Shown in pieces: positions 7,160-15,117 of a stretch of 64,000 bases of DNA. The notes under the pieces are model-generated. The model saw nothing but the letters and a program-made list of their open reading frames with translations, was not told the origin of the DNA and did no database searches. The position numbers and the translations under genes are program-made. This DNA is from an uncultured Treponema sp. (lineage in GTDB: Bacteria; Spirochaetota; Spirochaetia; Treponematales; Treponemataceae): assembly GCF_946187725.1 (NCBI RefSeq), contig NZ_CAMHSK010000006.1, positions 60,819 to 124,818 of the forward strand. Direction: 5' to 3'. Numbering within the stretch: position 1 is the first letter of the stretch; every line of letters starts with the position of its first letter.

Positions 7160-8037
7160 TAAATACCACCCGACTTGCAAAAAAAGCATCTCATCTTCGA
7201 CTCAGTGCGATTACCCTTGCAGAAAACATGCGGCAGGGAAGCTTCAAGTCGCTCTATCGCGGTCAGGGCATCGAATTCAGTGATGTGCGCGAATACCTCA
7301 CAGGTGACAATGTTCGTTCAATCGACTGGAATGTTACGGCTCGCATGGGCAGGGCTTTCATCAAGCAATACGAAGAAGACAGGGAACTTTCGGTTCTGCT
7401 GATTTTGGACTGCTCGCACTCAATGGAAGTTCCCACAAAAAATAATTCACGGCTTCGCGCTGCAACAGAGGCGGCATCGCTCATTCTTCTTGCCTGTGAA
7501 CACAATTCCGCTGCAATCGGCTCAGTTTTCTTTGACGGAAAGATTCAATTTTCATGTGCTCCAAAATCCGGCCGTGAAAACTCGATGATGATTCTCTCAA
7601 AACTTGATAAAATTGAAAACCGTCTTGAATCCGAAAAAAAAGAAGGCTCTGTGCTTCCGAATGCGCTCAAAGGTGCGGCAAAACTCCTTAAAAAGCGCTC
7701 CCTCGTCTTCATTTTTTCTGATTTCCGCTCATCAAAATGGGAAAAACCTTTCGCTCAGCTTGCTCAAAAAAATGATGTAATTGCCGTTAGAATCACCGAC
7801 GACACCGATTCAGAACTTCCCGAAATGGGAACAGTGCCGTTCTTTGATGCCGAAAGCAAAAAAAAGAGCGTTTTTCCGACGCTTTCAAAAAGATTCAAAT
7901 CAGAATGGCTGCAGGCAAACAAGTACCGCACAGAACAATGGAAAGAAACCTGCATGAAACACGGTGCAAGTCCGCTTTTGCTTTCAACCGAAGAAGACTG
8001 CGTACATGTTTTTTCACGTTTTTTCAAGCAACGGTAG
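7156..8037 (+). CDS. DUF58 (VWA-like) protein, MoxR partner
   Basis: 293 residues. The diagnostic DUF58 block is YRGQGIEFSDVREYLTGDN followed by VRSIDWNVTARMGRAFIK at about residues 35-75. It is followed by a VWA-like fold with the metal-site motif LDCSHSMEV and a later VFIFSDFRSS strand. No TM segment is seen, so it is cytosolic. Partners of this type are encoded next to moxR in most bacteria and are thought to be its client or adaptor in envelope-stress functions. Translation is coupled to moxR through ATGA. A related Bat operon is at 55.0-58.7 kb in this window. Confidence 0.9.
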   Translation: MINTTRLAKKASHLRLSAITLAENMRQGSFKSLYRGQGIEFSDVREYLTGDNVRSIDWNVTARMGRAFIKQYEEDRELSVLLILDCSHSMEVPTKNNSRLRAATEAASLILLACEHNSAAIGSVFFDGKIQFSCAPKSGRENSMMILSKLDKIENRLESEKKEGSVLPNALKGAAKLLKKRSLVFIFSDFRSSKWEKPFAQLAQKNDVIAVRITDDTDSELPEMGTVPFFDAESKKKSVFPTLSKRFKSEWLQANKYRTEQWKETCMKHGASPLLLSTEEDCVHVFSRFFKQR

Positions 8038-8106
8038 CAAGGCAAATCGCCATTATTGAGCAAATCGCAAAATAAGAGTAAAATCTTTTCAAATGAGGAA
8101 TAAAAA

Positions 8107-9243
8107 ATGAAACTTACTTGTGGTATTGTAGGCTTGCCTAATGTCGGAAAGTCTACTATCTTTTCTGCTCTGACCAAGTCTCCGGCTCCTGCCGAAAATT
8201 ACCCTTTCTGTACGATTGACCCAAATGTGGGAGTTGTTGAGTTGCCAGACGAACGGCTTGATTTTATGGCGGATGTGTTTCAGCCAAAGAAAAAAATTGC
8301 CGCCACCGTTGATTTTGTTGACATCGCCGGTCTTATAAAAGGTGCAAGCAAAGGTGAAGGATTGGGAAACCAGTTCCTTGCAAACATCCGTGAAACAAGC
8401 GTTATCGCACATGTTGTCCGATGCTTTGACAATCCGGACATCCAGCATGTACGCGAAGATGCAAAAACAGACGCTTCAATCGATCCTGAAAGCGACATTC
8501 TTACAATTAACTACGAGCTTTGCCAGGCCGACATCGACACAATCACAAAGCGGGAAGATAAAGTTACCCGCCAGATTCGTGCAATGGGAAAGGCAGAAGA
8601 AAAGAAATTTGCCGGTTACCGAAGTGCAGTCGATAAGATTCTCCCTCTTTTGCAGGAAGGAAAATGTGCTCGTCAGGCAGAACTCACAGAAGAAGAAATG
8701 GAAGGAATCTATGATCTCCATCTTCTCACAATCAAACCGCAGCTTTTTGTCTGCAACATTGATGAAGACACAATCGAAAGCGGCACAAACAAATATGTCG
8801 AACAGGTCAAAAAAATTGCTGCAGAAGAAAAGAGCGAAGTCATCGTAATCTGCGGAAAATTTGAAGCTGATTTGGCCGATATCACAGACGAAAATGACCG
8901 CAAAGAATTCATGGATAGCGTAGGCTTGAAAGAGAGCGGACTTTCAGTTTTGGCTCGTGCGGCTTACCATCTCATGGGATTACGAACCTTCTTCACTGGA
9001 GGTCCGGATGAATGTCGTGCATGGACAATCCACGCAGGAGACAAAGCTCCTCAGGCTGCAGGTGTAATCCACACTGATTTCGAAAAGGGCTTCATCAAAG
9101 CTGAAGTCTATTCTGTAGAAGATTTACGAAAATATGGAACAGAGGCTGAAATCAAAGCTGCAGGTAAATACCGTCAGGAAGGCAAAGAATATGTCGTTCA
9201 GGACGGAGACTGCATTTTCTTCAAGTTCAATGTAACAAAATAA
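8107..9243 (+). CDS. ychF: YchF/OLA1-family ATPase
   Basis: 378 residues, slightly longer than typical YchF (about 363). It has the OBG-family G1 motif GLPNVGKST, the switch string NYPFCTIDPNVGVV, VDIAGLIKGASKGEGLGNQF, the G4-like position CNIDED (non-canonical, consistent with ATP rather than GTP preference) and the C-terminal TGS domain (RTFFTGGPDECRAWTI ... ADLE-like end replaced by SVEDLRKYG). YchF is a ribosome-associated, redox-responsive ATPase. The GAGGAAT ribosome binding site lies 8 bases upstream of the ATG. It stands alone and is followed by a terminator shared with the converging BMP gene. Confidence 0.95.
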   Translation: MKLTCGIVGLPNVGKSTIFSALTKSPAPAENYPFCTIDPNVGVVELPDERLDFMADVFQPKKKIAATVDFVDIAGLIKGASKGEGLGNQFLANIRETSVIAHVVRCFDNPDIQHVREDAKTDASIDPESDILTINYELCQADIDTITKREDKVTRQIRAMGKAEEKKFAGYRSAVDKILPLLQEGKCARQAELTEEEMEGIYDLHLLTIKPQLFVCNIDEDTIESGTNKYVEQVKKIAAEEKSEVIVICGKFEADLADITDENDRKEFMDSVGLKESGLSVLARAAYHLMGLRTFFTGGPDECRAWTIHAGDKAPQAAGVIHTDFEKGFIKAEVYSVEDLRKYGTEAEIKAAGKYRQEGKEYVVQDGDCIFFKFNVTK

Positions 9244-9282
9244 CTAAAACCGATACCGTAATTTTCTATAAACAGAATAAAA

Positions 9283-9321
9283 AAAGGCTGCCGATGGAAC
9301 AAAATCCAAAAGGCAGCCTTT
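9283..9321. terminator. Intrinsic terminator between ychF and the BMP gene
   Basis: AAAGGCTGCC (9283-9292) pairs perfectly with GGCAGCCTTT (9312-9321). On the minus strand it ends in seven T residues, so it mainly serves the gene at 9343-10494; the plus-strand T run is short. Confidence 0.85.
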
Positions 9322-9342
9322 CTTATTGAGCTATCTCAAATA

Positions 9343-10494
9343 TTATTTAATGTTAGAGTAAACATTAAGTTTTACAGCAACATTCGGAACATTTGAAATA
9401 TCGTCAGAAACTGTAATTTTTCGGTTGAACATGTCAGCAACGAGATTTTTGTAATCTGCGAGAGTGAATTTCTTCATAGTCCAGTTGTTTGTTGGGAGTC
9501 CAACATAGTTCTCCTCGATGTTTGAGTCAGAAACGAGACCAAGAGCAGTAATGTCTCCACCGAAGTCAGCCTCAAATGATCCTGCAACAGCACTTCGCAA
9601 TGTAGCGAATACTGTAGCAGCAAGGCTCTTCATAGCAGATGTAACACACATTCCGTCACCGTATTTGTTGATAAGTGCAGACTGGTCAACATCAACACCG
9701 ATTACTTTGCCGCCAACTTTTGCAGCAGCCTCTGCAGCTGAAGTCCAGATTCCACCACCACAAGCGAAAACAATTTCAACACCACGCTGCTGGTACCATG
9801 CGTCCATAGCAGATGTGATTGTCTGGTCACCGTAGAACTGACCACCGTAAACATATTCAACAACAACTTCTTTTGCGATGCCCATTTCAACAGCAGCTTT
9901 TTCTGCACCGAAGACAAATCCGTATCCATAGCGGATTACAGCTGGAACAGCCATACCACCGAGGAAGCCGAGATGTTTGTAGCCTTCTTTAACAGCAGCA
10001 TAACCAGCCATGAAGCCAGGGAGCTCTTCTTTGTAAACAGCACAGAAAGCGTTTGATGGGAGCTTCCATGAAGCTGGTTTTCCGAAGAGTTTTGCAGCAG
10101 AAAGAACATCGAACTCAGAAACATCGAGAGCGATGAATGTTACTTCTGGGTATTCATCAACTGTCTTAACGAGAGCTTCTGAGAATGCAAAACCTGGAAG
10201 AACGACTACATTGTGGTCATCCTGAATGGCAGCATTGATTGAAGCAACACGAGCCTCTGTAGAATCGTTTGAAGGCTTGTAGTATCGAAGTTCAAGACCA
10301 TTTTCTGTACAGAAAGCCTTACAAGCTTCGTAAGTGGTCTGGTTGAACGACTGATCGGTGATGTCGCCATAATCAGTTACCATTGCAACTTTTACAGGTG
10401 CCTTTTCTTCAACCTCAGCCTTTTTTTTGTTGCAAGATACAAACGATGTTACAGCGAGTGCTGCAACCATCATAGAAACAAGAAACTTTTTCAT
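9343..10494 (-). CDS. BMP-family (PnrA/TmpC-like) substrate-binding lipoprotein
   Basis: 383 residues. The signal peptide ends in lipobox FVSC (Cys21). The mature part is a periplasmic-binding fold of the Bmp/Med/PnrA family: VAMVTDYGDITDQSFNQTTYEA is characteristic (Asp-Asn/Gln nucleoside contacts), with LPGFAFSEA and FLGGMAVPAV later. In Treponema pallidum the relative PnrA (TmpC) binds purine nucleosides for an ABC importer; nucleoside binding here is by homology. The start at 10494 is chosen because AAGGAG lies eight bases upstream. No permease gene is adjacent. A promoter with extended -10 (TGTGGTATAAT) lies 40 bases upstream. Confidence 0.9.
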   Translation of the reverse strand: MKKFLVSMMVAALAVTSFVSCNKKKAEVEEKAPVKVAMVTDYGDITDQSFNQTTYEACKAFCTENGLELRYYKPSNDSTEARVASINAAIQDDHNVVVLPGFAFSEALVKTVDEYPEVTFIALDVSEFDVLSAAKLFGKPASWKLPSNAFCAVYKEELPGFMAGYAAVKEGYKHLGFLGGMAVPAVIRYGYGFVFGAEKAAVEMGIAKEVVVEYVYGGQFYGDQTITSAMDAWYQQRGVEIVFACGGGIWTSAAEAAAKVGGKVIGVDVDQSALINKYGDGMCVTSAMKSLAATVFATLRSAVAGSFEADFGGDITALGLVSDSNIEENYVGLPTNNWTMKKFTLADYKNLVADMFNRKITVSDDISNVPNVAVKLNVYSNIK

Positions 10495-10533
10495 AAAAAA
10501 GTACTCCTTAAAAATAAAACTATAATTAGTGTG

Positions 10534-10545
10534 ATTATACCACAC
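10534..10545 (-). promoter_or_regulatory. Extended -10 promoter of the BMP lipoprotein gene
   Basis: TGTGGTATAAT on the minus strand (-10 at 10539-10534) lies about 40 bases before the ATG at 10494, leaving room for the AAGGAG site. The -35 is poor, as expected for a TGn-extended -10. The same string, GGTGTGGTATAAT, occurs before the HD-GYP gene at 24705. Confidence 0.55.
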
Positions 10546-10665
10546 CTTTAAAAAAAAGCACTATTTTTTTTAAATTTTTTATATTTTTATTAGCACAAAA
10601 TTCAAAAAAAACACTCCCACGGCAATCAAATTACTCCAGCGGGGCTTAAATTCCATCAGAAAGGC

Positions 10666-11379
10666 TTAAATTTCAAGCGTTCCGACTATGGTCTCATTTT
10701 TTCCGTCAGCAGAAGATTTTTCGAACCTGTCATTTTTTTCATTTTCTTCTATATTAGTATCAGTTTTTCCGGCATTTTTTCTTCCGCCACGCTTTGCTTT
10801 TGGTGCGACCATGAAACCGAACATTGAGCCGCATAAGCCGCCCGCAATGTGAGCGACAGTCGCAATATTTTCAGATTTCGGGCCGCCAAGAAGTTCCCGG
10901 CCAAGATAAATCGCAACGACAAAAATAAACGAAAGCGGAATCACATTTTTATCGAGGGTCGTTATTGAAGCAAGCACAATCAGCATGAAGACAATTCCGC
11001 TTGCCCCCAAAAGAGGATGCGGAATCAGGCAGACATTAATCACGCCGGTCACAAAAGCCGTAACGACAATCATGAGCGCGACCATATAAGAGCCGTATCT
11101 CTCTTCCATGAGAGGCCCCAACAGAAGAATAAATGAAAAATTTCCAAGAAGATGATTCCAGTCAGAATGGCCAAAAATGTGCAGGAACAGCCTGAAATAA
11201 TCAAGGCCGCTCTTGTAGTTAAATCCGCATTCACTACCGATTCTTCCAGGGGCAGTAAACAAAGCAGGAATAAGATGTTTCCCAAGCAAAAAATCATTAA
11301 TCAAAAGGATTAGTACGCACAAAATCGCAAAAGTCAGTGTTACGGGTGCATTGTATGTGATTCGGAACTTTTTCTTCAT
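10666..11379 (-). CDS. Rhomboid-family intramembrane serine protease
   Basis: 237 residues with six to seven hydrophobic segments. The catalytic dyad is visible: Ser127 in LLGASGIVF and His177 in VAHIAGGLCGS, with the upstream HSDWNHLLGN motif in the second membrane helix. The roughly 45-residue C-terminal tail is charged and cytosolic. Rhomboids cleave single-pass membrane proteins; the substrate here is not known. The minus-strand GATAAT box (11390-11385) is only five bases from the ATG, another likely leaderless start. It is a single gene between the BMP lipoprotein and a divergent transporter. Confidence 0.9.
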   Translation of the reverse strand: MKKKFRITYNAPVTLTFAILCVLILLINDFLLGKHLIPALFTAPGRIGSECGFNYKSGLDYFRLFLHIFGHSDWNHLLGNFSFILLLGPLMEERYGSYMVALMIVVTAFVTGVINVCLIPHPLLGASGIVFMLIVLASITTLDKNVIPLSFIFVVAIYLGRELLGGPKSENIATVAHIAGGLCGSMFGFMVAPKAKRGGRKNAGKTDTNIEENEKNDRFEKSSADGKNETIVGTLEI

Positions 11380-11438
11380 ACTGGATTATCGACAAAAAAA
11401 TGAAGAAAGTGAAGAAAGTGAAGTGAAGCGGGGCGTTG

Positions 11439-11507
11439 CGGGGTGCAACCCCGCAGAGTGGGGTGTGGCGCAATTAATTGCGACACAGGGGAGAGACTTC
11501 TCCCCTG
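11439..11507 (+). repeat. Three adjacent perfect hairpins, the last terminator-like
   Basis: In a row: CGGGGT-GCA-ACCCCG (11439-11453), the palindrome CGCAATTAATTGCG (11469-11482) and CAGGGGAGA-GACT-TCTCCCCTG (11486-11507), the last followed by five T residues. The T run abuts the -10 box (11517-11522) of the transporter gene. This resembles a dispersed palindromic repeat unit; only one copy was found in this window. Confidence 0.6.
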
Positions 11508-11528
11508 TTTTTATGATATAATCGCCGC

Positions 11529-12860
11529 ATGATTGATTTAAAATGGATTGTCCTTGCGATTGCAGTGCTTATGTACGCTCTCGTAATTGCAAAACAGGAC
11601 AAAAAGGTGATTTTTACGAGCATTGCTGCCCTTCTTGTGATTCTTCTTGGCATCGTGTTTCCGGGCGCAATTTTTACATCGGCATCGGCTGAAAGTGGCA
11701 GATTATACGCGCTTACCCATGCGTTTTCTTCCCTTGTGAACTGGAATGTCCTGATGATTTATGTTGGCAGCATGACGATTGCTGCTCTTTTTCTCTATTC
11801 AAAAGTTCCTGCCAAAATCGCAGACTGGATTGTAAAAGTCAGTCCGTCAACAGGAATCGCAATTGTTCTGATTCTTGCGATGACCGGCATCATATCAATT
11901 TTTGTTGAAAATGTCGCAACGGTTCTTGTAATGGCACCAATCGCACTTTCACTCTGCAAAAAGCTTAAAATGAATCCGACTATGTTTATGGTCGGACTTG
12001 CCGTAATGTCGAATCTTGAAGGAACGGCAACCCTCGTCGGTGATCCGCCAAGCATGATTTTCGCAAGTTATGCAGGCTACACATTCAACGACTTCTTCAT
12101 TCATCAAGGAAAGCTCTCAGTCTTCTTTGTCGTGCAGACAGGCTTGCTCGCAGGCTGCGTTTTCTTCTATGCAGTATTTGCCCGTCTTCGCGAAAAGACC
12201 GAGGTCGAAGGAGAGCCAATCATTTCTACTGTTCCGGCAATCCTGCTTCTTTCCCTGATTTTTGGTCTCGCAGCAATTTCATTCATCCCAAAAGAAATTC
12301 CTTTCCTTTCAGGCTCTTTTGTAATGATTCTTGGCATCTGTGGCATCCTCTGGTTCCTTTTTGCCCAGAAAAAATCAAAATCTGAAACATGGGAACTTAT
12401 CAAAGGCCTTGACTGGGAAACAATTGCGTTTTTAATCGGTATTTTCGTCGTTGTAGGAGCAATCAGCGAAACAGGTCTTCTCAAAGATTTTGCGGATTTC
12501 CTTGCCAGAATCACAGGCGGAAGCAAAATTGCAGGCTTCCTTCTCGTGCTTGCAGTCTCAATCCTCATTTCAGGCTTTGTTGATAATGTTCCATACATCA
12601 TCGTAATGCTTCCTGTAGCGGGCAATATGGCAGATTCCCTTGGAATCCACCCGGAACTTTATCTTTTCGCACTTTTGATTGGTTCTTGTCTTGGCGGCAA
12701 CTTAACTCCATTCGGAGCAAGTGCAAATGTCGTAGCAATGGGAATCGTTAAAAAAGAAGGCTATCCGATGACTTTCGGAAAATGGCTGAAATTTGGCGGC
12801 ACATTCACTCTAATTACAACAGCCGCCGCCGCAATCGTTTTGTGGGTACTTTGGGCTTAA
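11529..12860 (+). CDS. SLC13/ArsB-NhaD superfamily permease
   Basis: 443 residues with about 11-12 TM segments in the two-repeat layout of the ion transporter superfamily. Signature-like parts are VENVATVLVMAPIAL and GFVDNVPYIIVMLPVAG, the paired re-entrant motifs with Asn-Val/Asn-Val-Pro that bind ion and substrate, and SCLGGNLTPFGASANVVAMG. Family members export arsenite, exchange Na+/H+ or import dicarboxylates; the substrate cannot be told here. TATAAT (11517-11522) ends six bases before the ATG, so the transcript is probably leaderless. A strong terminator follows. Confidence 0.88.
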   Translation: MIDLKWIVLAIAVLMYALVIAKQDKKVIFTSIAALLVILLGIVFPGAIFTSASAESGRLYALTHAFSSLVNWNVLMIYVGSMTIAALFLYSKVPAKIADWIVKVSPSTGIAIVLILAMTGIISIFVENVATVLVMAPIALSLCKKLKMNPTMFMVGLAVMSNLEGTATLVGDPPSMIFASYAGYTFNDFFIHQGKLSVFFVVQTGLLAGCVFFYAVFARLREKTEVEGEPIISTVPAILLLSLIFGLAAISFIPKEIPFLSGSFVMILGICGILWFLFAQKKSKSETWELIKGLDWETIAFLIGIFVVVGAISETGLLKDFADFLARITGGSKIAGFLLVLAVSILISGFVDNVPYIIVMLPVAGNMADSLGIHPELYLFALLIGSCLGGNLTPFGASANVVAMGIVKKEGYPMTFGKWLKFGGTFTLITTAAAAIVLWVLWA

Positions 12861-12867
12861 CTTTTTG

Positions 12868-12895
12868 ACGCGGATTTCACAGTGAACATCCGCGT
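12868..12895 (+). terminator. Intrinsic terminator of the permease gene
   Basis: ACGCGGAT (12868-12875) pairs with ATCCGCGT (12888-12895), followed by a run of nine T residues. Confidence 0.9.
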
Positions 12896-12902
12896 TTTTT
12901 TT

Positions 12903-13298
12903 TTACACATCAAGTGAAAAAACTGCACCGGCCTGTGGGGCTGCTCCTGCAAGTCCGTAACCAGTTGCCTGTGCAATCTGAACATTTGTATGAATTTTGG
13001 TCTGTGTTGTTTTAATCAGGGCGTCGAGCTGTGAATCGCTCATTTCTTCGGTCTTAACATCAAGTTTCGGCTGATTTTTCATTGAAATGAGCTGGTTCAA
13101 AAGTGAGTTGAGAATCTGGATTTTTGAGATGGAAACGCCCTGCTGGTTCGGTTTTGCCGCAACACCAGTCACATGGTCAAAATGCGCATAAATCACATTT
13201 GACTGAGCAACCGGAACATAGAGCTTTCCGTGACCACCGTTGGAAATAACTCCTGAGTAGTTGAAATTGTTTGCGTTCAATGAAATTCCGTTTACCAT
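12903..13298 (-). CDS. Hypothetical protein
   Basis: 131 residues, family not recognised. No signal peptide or TM segment. The N-terminus MVNGISLNANNFNYSGVISN is Asn/Gly-rich; the middle has a helical segment (SKIQILNSLLNQLISMKNQP) and the C-terminus is Ala/Gly-rich (GYGLAGAAPQAGAVFSLDV). The start at 13298 is chosen over an upstream in-frame ATG because GGAGGTGA lies six bases before it. A TTGACG box with nearby GATAAT/TATAAG elements lies about 35-65 bases upstream on the same strand. It converges on the permease gene, sharing its terminator region. Confidence 0.7.
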   Translation of the reverse strand: MVNGISLNANNFNYSGVISNGGHGKLYVPVAQSNVIYAHFDHVTGVAAKPNQQGVSISKIQILNSLLNQLISMKNQPKLDVKTEEMSDSQLDALIKTTQTKIHTNVQIAQATGYGLAGAAPQAGAVFSLDV

Positions 13299-13450
13299 AA
13301 TCTCACCTCCGAACTTTCCAATAAAAAACTTTCTTATACTCTGATTATCGGAATCTGCCGTCAATCTATTAGAAAATTTTAAAAATCAGATTGAAATCAC
13401 ATCTTCGGGATTTTTTTTATTTTTTTTTCTAAAGTAAAGCGAATACCCGT

Positions 13451-13620
13451 CCGAAAATATTATTGTACCGTGCAGTATAGGATGTGCCTGTTTTTTAAGG
13501 CACAACATCCAGACACCCTGTACTGTTTTGCAAGCTTGTAGCTGTGAAATGCAAGCTGGCAATTTTCGGTCTCCATGATTTTGAAAGACAAAGAGTGTGT
13601 AAGACTTTTTGTCTTTTTTT
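13451..13620 (+). ncRNA. Candidate structured RNA, three-helix junction plus terminator
   Basis: The 402-base gap 13299-13700 has no convincing gene but folds well. P1 is CCGAAAAT/ATTTTCGG (13451-13458, 13562-13569). P2 is CAGTA/TACTG (13473-13477, 13521-13525) continuing as GGA-TGTGCCT/AGGCACA-aca-TCC with a three-base bulge. P3 is TTGC-A-AGCTTG/CAAGCT-G-GCAA (13528-13538, 13552-13562). Right after comes AAAGACAAA/TTTGTCTTT (from 13584) with a T run, an intrinsic terminator on the plus strand. It resembles a riboswitch-terminator or an independent small RNA, but the HD-GYP-like gene downstream has its own promoter after it. It does not match riboswitch classes I know. No strong promoter is seen for it. 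Confidence 0.45.
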
Positions 13621-13654
13621 TTGCCCAAGAGCCTTTTCTAAAAGCACTAACCAC

Positions 13655-13683
13655 TTAACTTTTTCGTAGATGCTGCCGATAAT
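13655..13683 (+). promoter_or_regulatory. Promoter of the HD-GYP-like gene
   Basis: TTAACT (13655-13660) and GATAAT (13678-13683) with a 17-base spacer lie 18 bases before the ATG, leaving space for the GAGGAG ribosome binding site. Confidence 0.65.
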
Positions 13684-13700
13684 AAGAGAGGAGATTTCCT

Positions 13701-14990
13701 ATGATTTCATTTCAGGTAGCAGATTTACAAAACGGTCAGAACTTCAACAGCAGAGTCATTCTCGACAAGCATTTCGTTGTCCTCGACAACAATCTCACTT
13801 TTTCGAGCGCACTTCAGAAAAGACTCGTTGAATGGGGATTCAAGACCCTCTACTCAGAAAATGAAGCTGCTCCTGCACCAGTCGTAGAAAAACTTGTTGC
13901 GTCAAAACCCGCTGCATACGCGCCCAAAGCTCCTGTAAGTCACAGCTCAGGCGAAACCGTTGACATCGATCTGGACACTCTCAACGAAGAATACAAAGAC
14001 GACTCCAACGCACTGAATACAAACCTCAAGGCAGTCATTTCAAAAATCAATCTCGCAATCAAGAATTTTCCAAACAAAGACCGAATGGAAAATGTAATGA
14101 CCGTCTACAACGAGTTTTTGGACTACACACAGAAAGTCTTCACCCGCTATGTAACGCACAAAGAAATGAAAAGTTCGGAACTTTCAGAATCAATTTCGCT
14201 TCTGATTGAGTTCATCAAAAACAATAAGAAATACATTCTCCGCATTCAGCCGACCGAAGAGCATAAACTCGACAAGAACTTTTTGACAAGCCACTGTCTG
14301 CGCTCAACAATCATTTCTATCGTAATCGCACTTCAAATCAACATGCCGTCTCAGAAAATTATCGAGCTTGGAATCGCGGCCCTCATTCATGAAATCGGCC
14401 AGATTAAACTTCCGCCGCAGCTTTATCTTACGGACAAGCCGCTTTCACCGCAGGCACGCAATCTTCTTGCAACACATACAGTGCTCGGCTTCAATATCGT
14501 AAATGAACTTGGATTTTCTCTTCCTATTAAAGTCGGTATTCTTGAGCACCACGAACGCGAAAACGGACAGGGATATCCACGTCATCTCACAAGCGAAAAA
14601 ATCTCCGCATTTGGAAAGATTCTTTCGGTCGCGTGCAGCTATGAAGCAATCACTTCCCCAAGGCATTACAAGGAAGCAAGAACTCTCTACGAAGCAACAA
14701 TCGAGTTGCTTTTGAACAAAGACAAACAGTATGATGACATTGTAATCAAGGCACTGGTTTCAGCCGTTTCACTTTTCCCAATCGGAACTTATGTCTATCT
14801 TTCGAATGGAAAAATCGGCCAGGTCACAGAAAGCAACCCGAACGACCCTCGCCTTCCAATCGTCGAAATCGTCGGTGAAAAAAATGAGCTTGGAAATCCA
14901 AAGTCAATCATAACAGACAACGACAAAAATAAAATCGTCCGCGTCCTCAACAAAGAAGAACTCAAAGGCGTCCAGGCTTATATTAAATAA
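13701..14990 (+). CDS. HD-GYP-like protein with altered metal-site residues
   Basis: 429 residues. An N-terminal region of about 190 residues (no TM) is followed by an HD-GYP domain at about 195-370. The GYP part is intact (EHHERENGQGYP), as is the intermediate HTVLGF histidine. The HD dyad reads HEIGQ instead of HDIGK, and the late Asp is replaced in CSYEAITSPRHY. HD-GYP proteins hydrolyse cyclic di-GMP using two or three metals; with Asp-to-Glu and Lys-to-Gln changes, activity is uncertain and the protein could act as a sensor. A possible C-terminal PilZ-like or beta-rich region (TYVYLSNGKIGQV) follows. Single gene with its own promoter. Confidence 0.85.
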   Translation: MISFQVADLQNGQNFNSRVILDKHFVVLDNNLTFSSALQKRLVEWGFKTLYSENEAAPAPVVEKLVASKPAAYAPKAPVSHSSGETVDIDLDTLNEEYKDDSNALNTNLKAVISKINLAIKNFPNKDRMENVMTVYNEFLDYTQKVFTRYVTHKEMKSSELSESISLLIEFIKNNKKYILRIQPTEEHKLDKNFLTSHCLRSTIISIVIALQINMPSQKIIELGIAALIHEIGQIKLPPQLYLTDKPLSPQARNLLATHTVLGFNIVNELGFSLPIKVGILEHHERENGQGYPRHLTSEKISAFGKILSVACSYEAITSPRHYKEARTLYEATIELLLNKDKQYDDIVIKALVSAVSLFPIGTYVYLSNGKIGQVTESNPNDPRLPIVEIVGEKNELGNPKSIITDNDKNKIVRVLNKEELKGVQAYIK

Positions 14991-15012
14991 TTAGCAATGA
15001 GCAATTTTTTTT

Positions 15013-15115
15013 GGCGCGAATCTTCTGGCTCCGGGCTTTCCAGCCTTCGCTAGCGCTCATTGCTCCGTTCGCTACGCTCACTATGCAACTAAAGGGCTTC
15101 CAATCCCGCGCGAAA
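15013..15115 (-). repeat. Dispersed covarying-hairpin repeat, diverged copy E
   Basis: Read on the minus strand it contains GGGATTGGAAGCCC, CCTTTAGTTGC, GAGCGTAGCGAA, GGCTGGAAAGCCCGG and ends in GCGCC, bounded by TTTTCGCGCG / CGCGCCAA. It shares strings with copies B-D (GGATTG.AG, GGAAAGCCCG) and with copy D (CCTTTAGTTGC). The family link is by eye and less certain than for A-C. Confidence 0.5.
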
Positions 15116-15117
15116 AA

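Noticed and set aside
13451..13569. Cyclic di-GMP-I (GEMM) riboswitch
   Set aside because: The three-way junction and HD-GYP neighbour suggested it, but the conserved GEMM strings in the junction and the tetraloop/receptor are not there on either strand.
13386..13628. 80-codon minus-strand frame in the gap before the HD-GYP-like gene
   Set aside because: It overlaps the predicted three-helix structure and the terminator, has low-complexity Lys-rich ends and no ribosome binding site.
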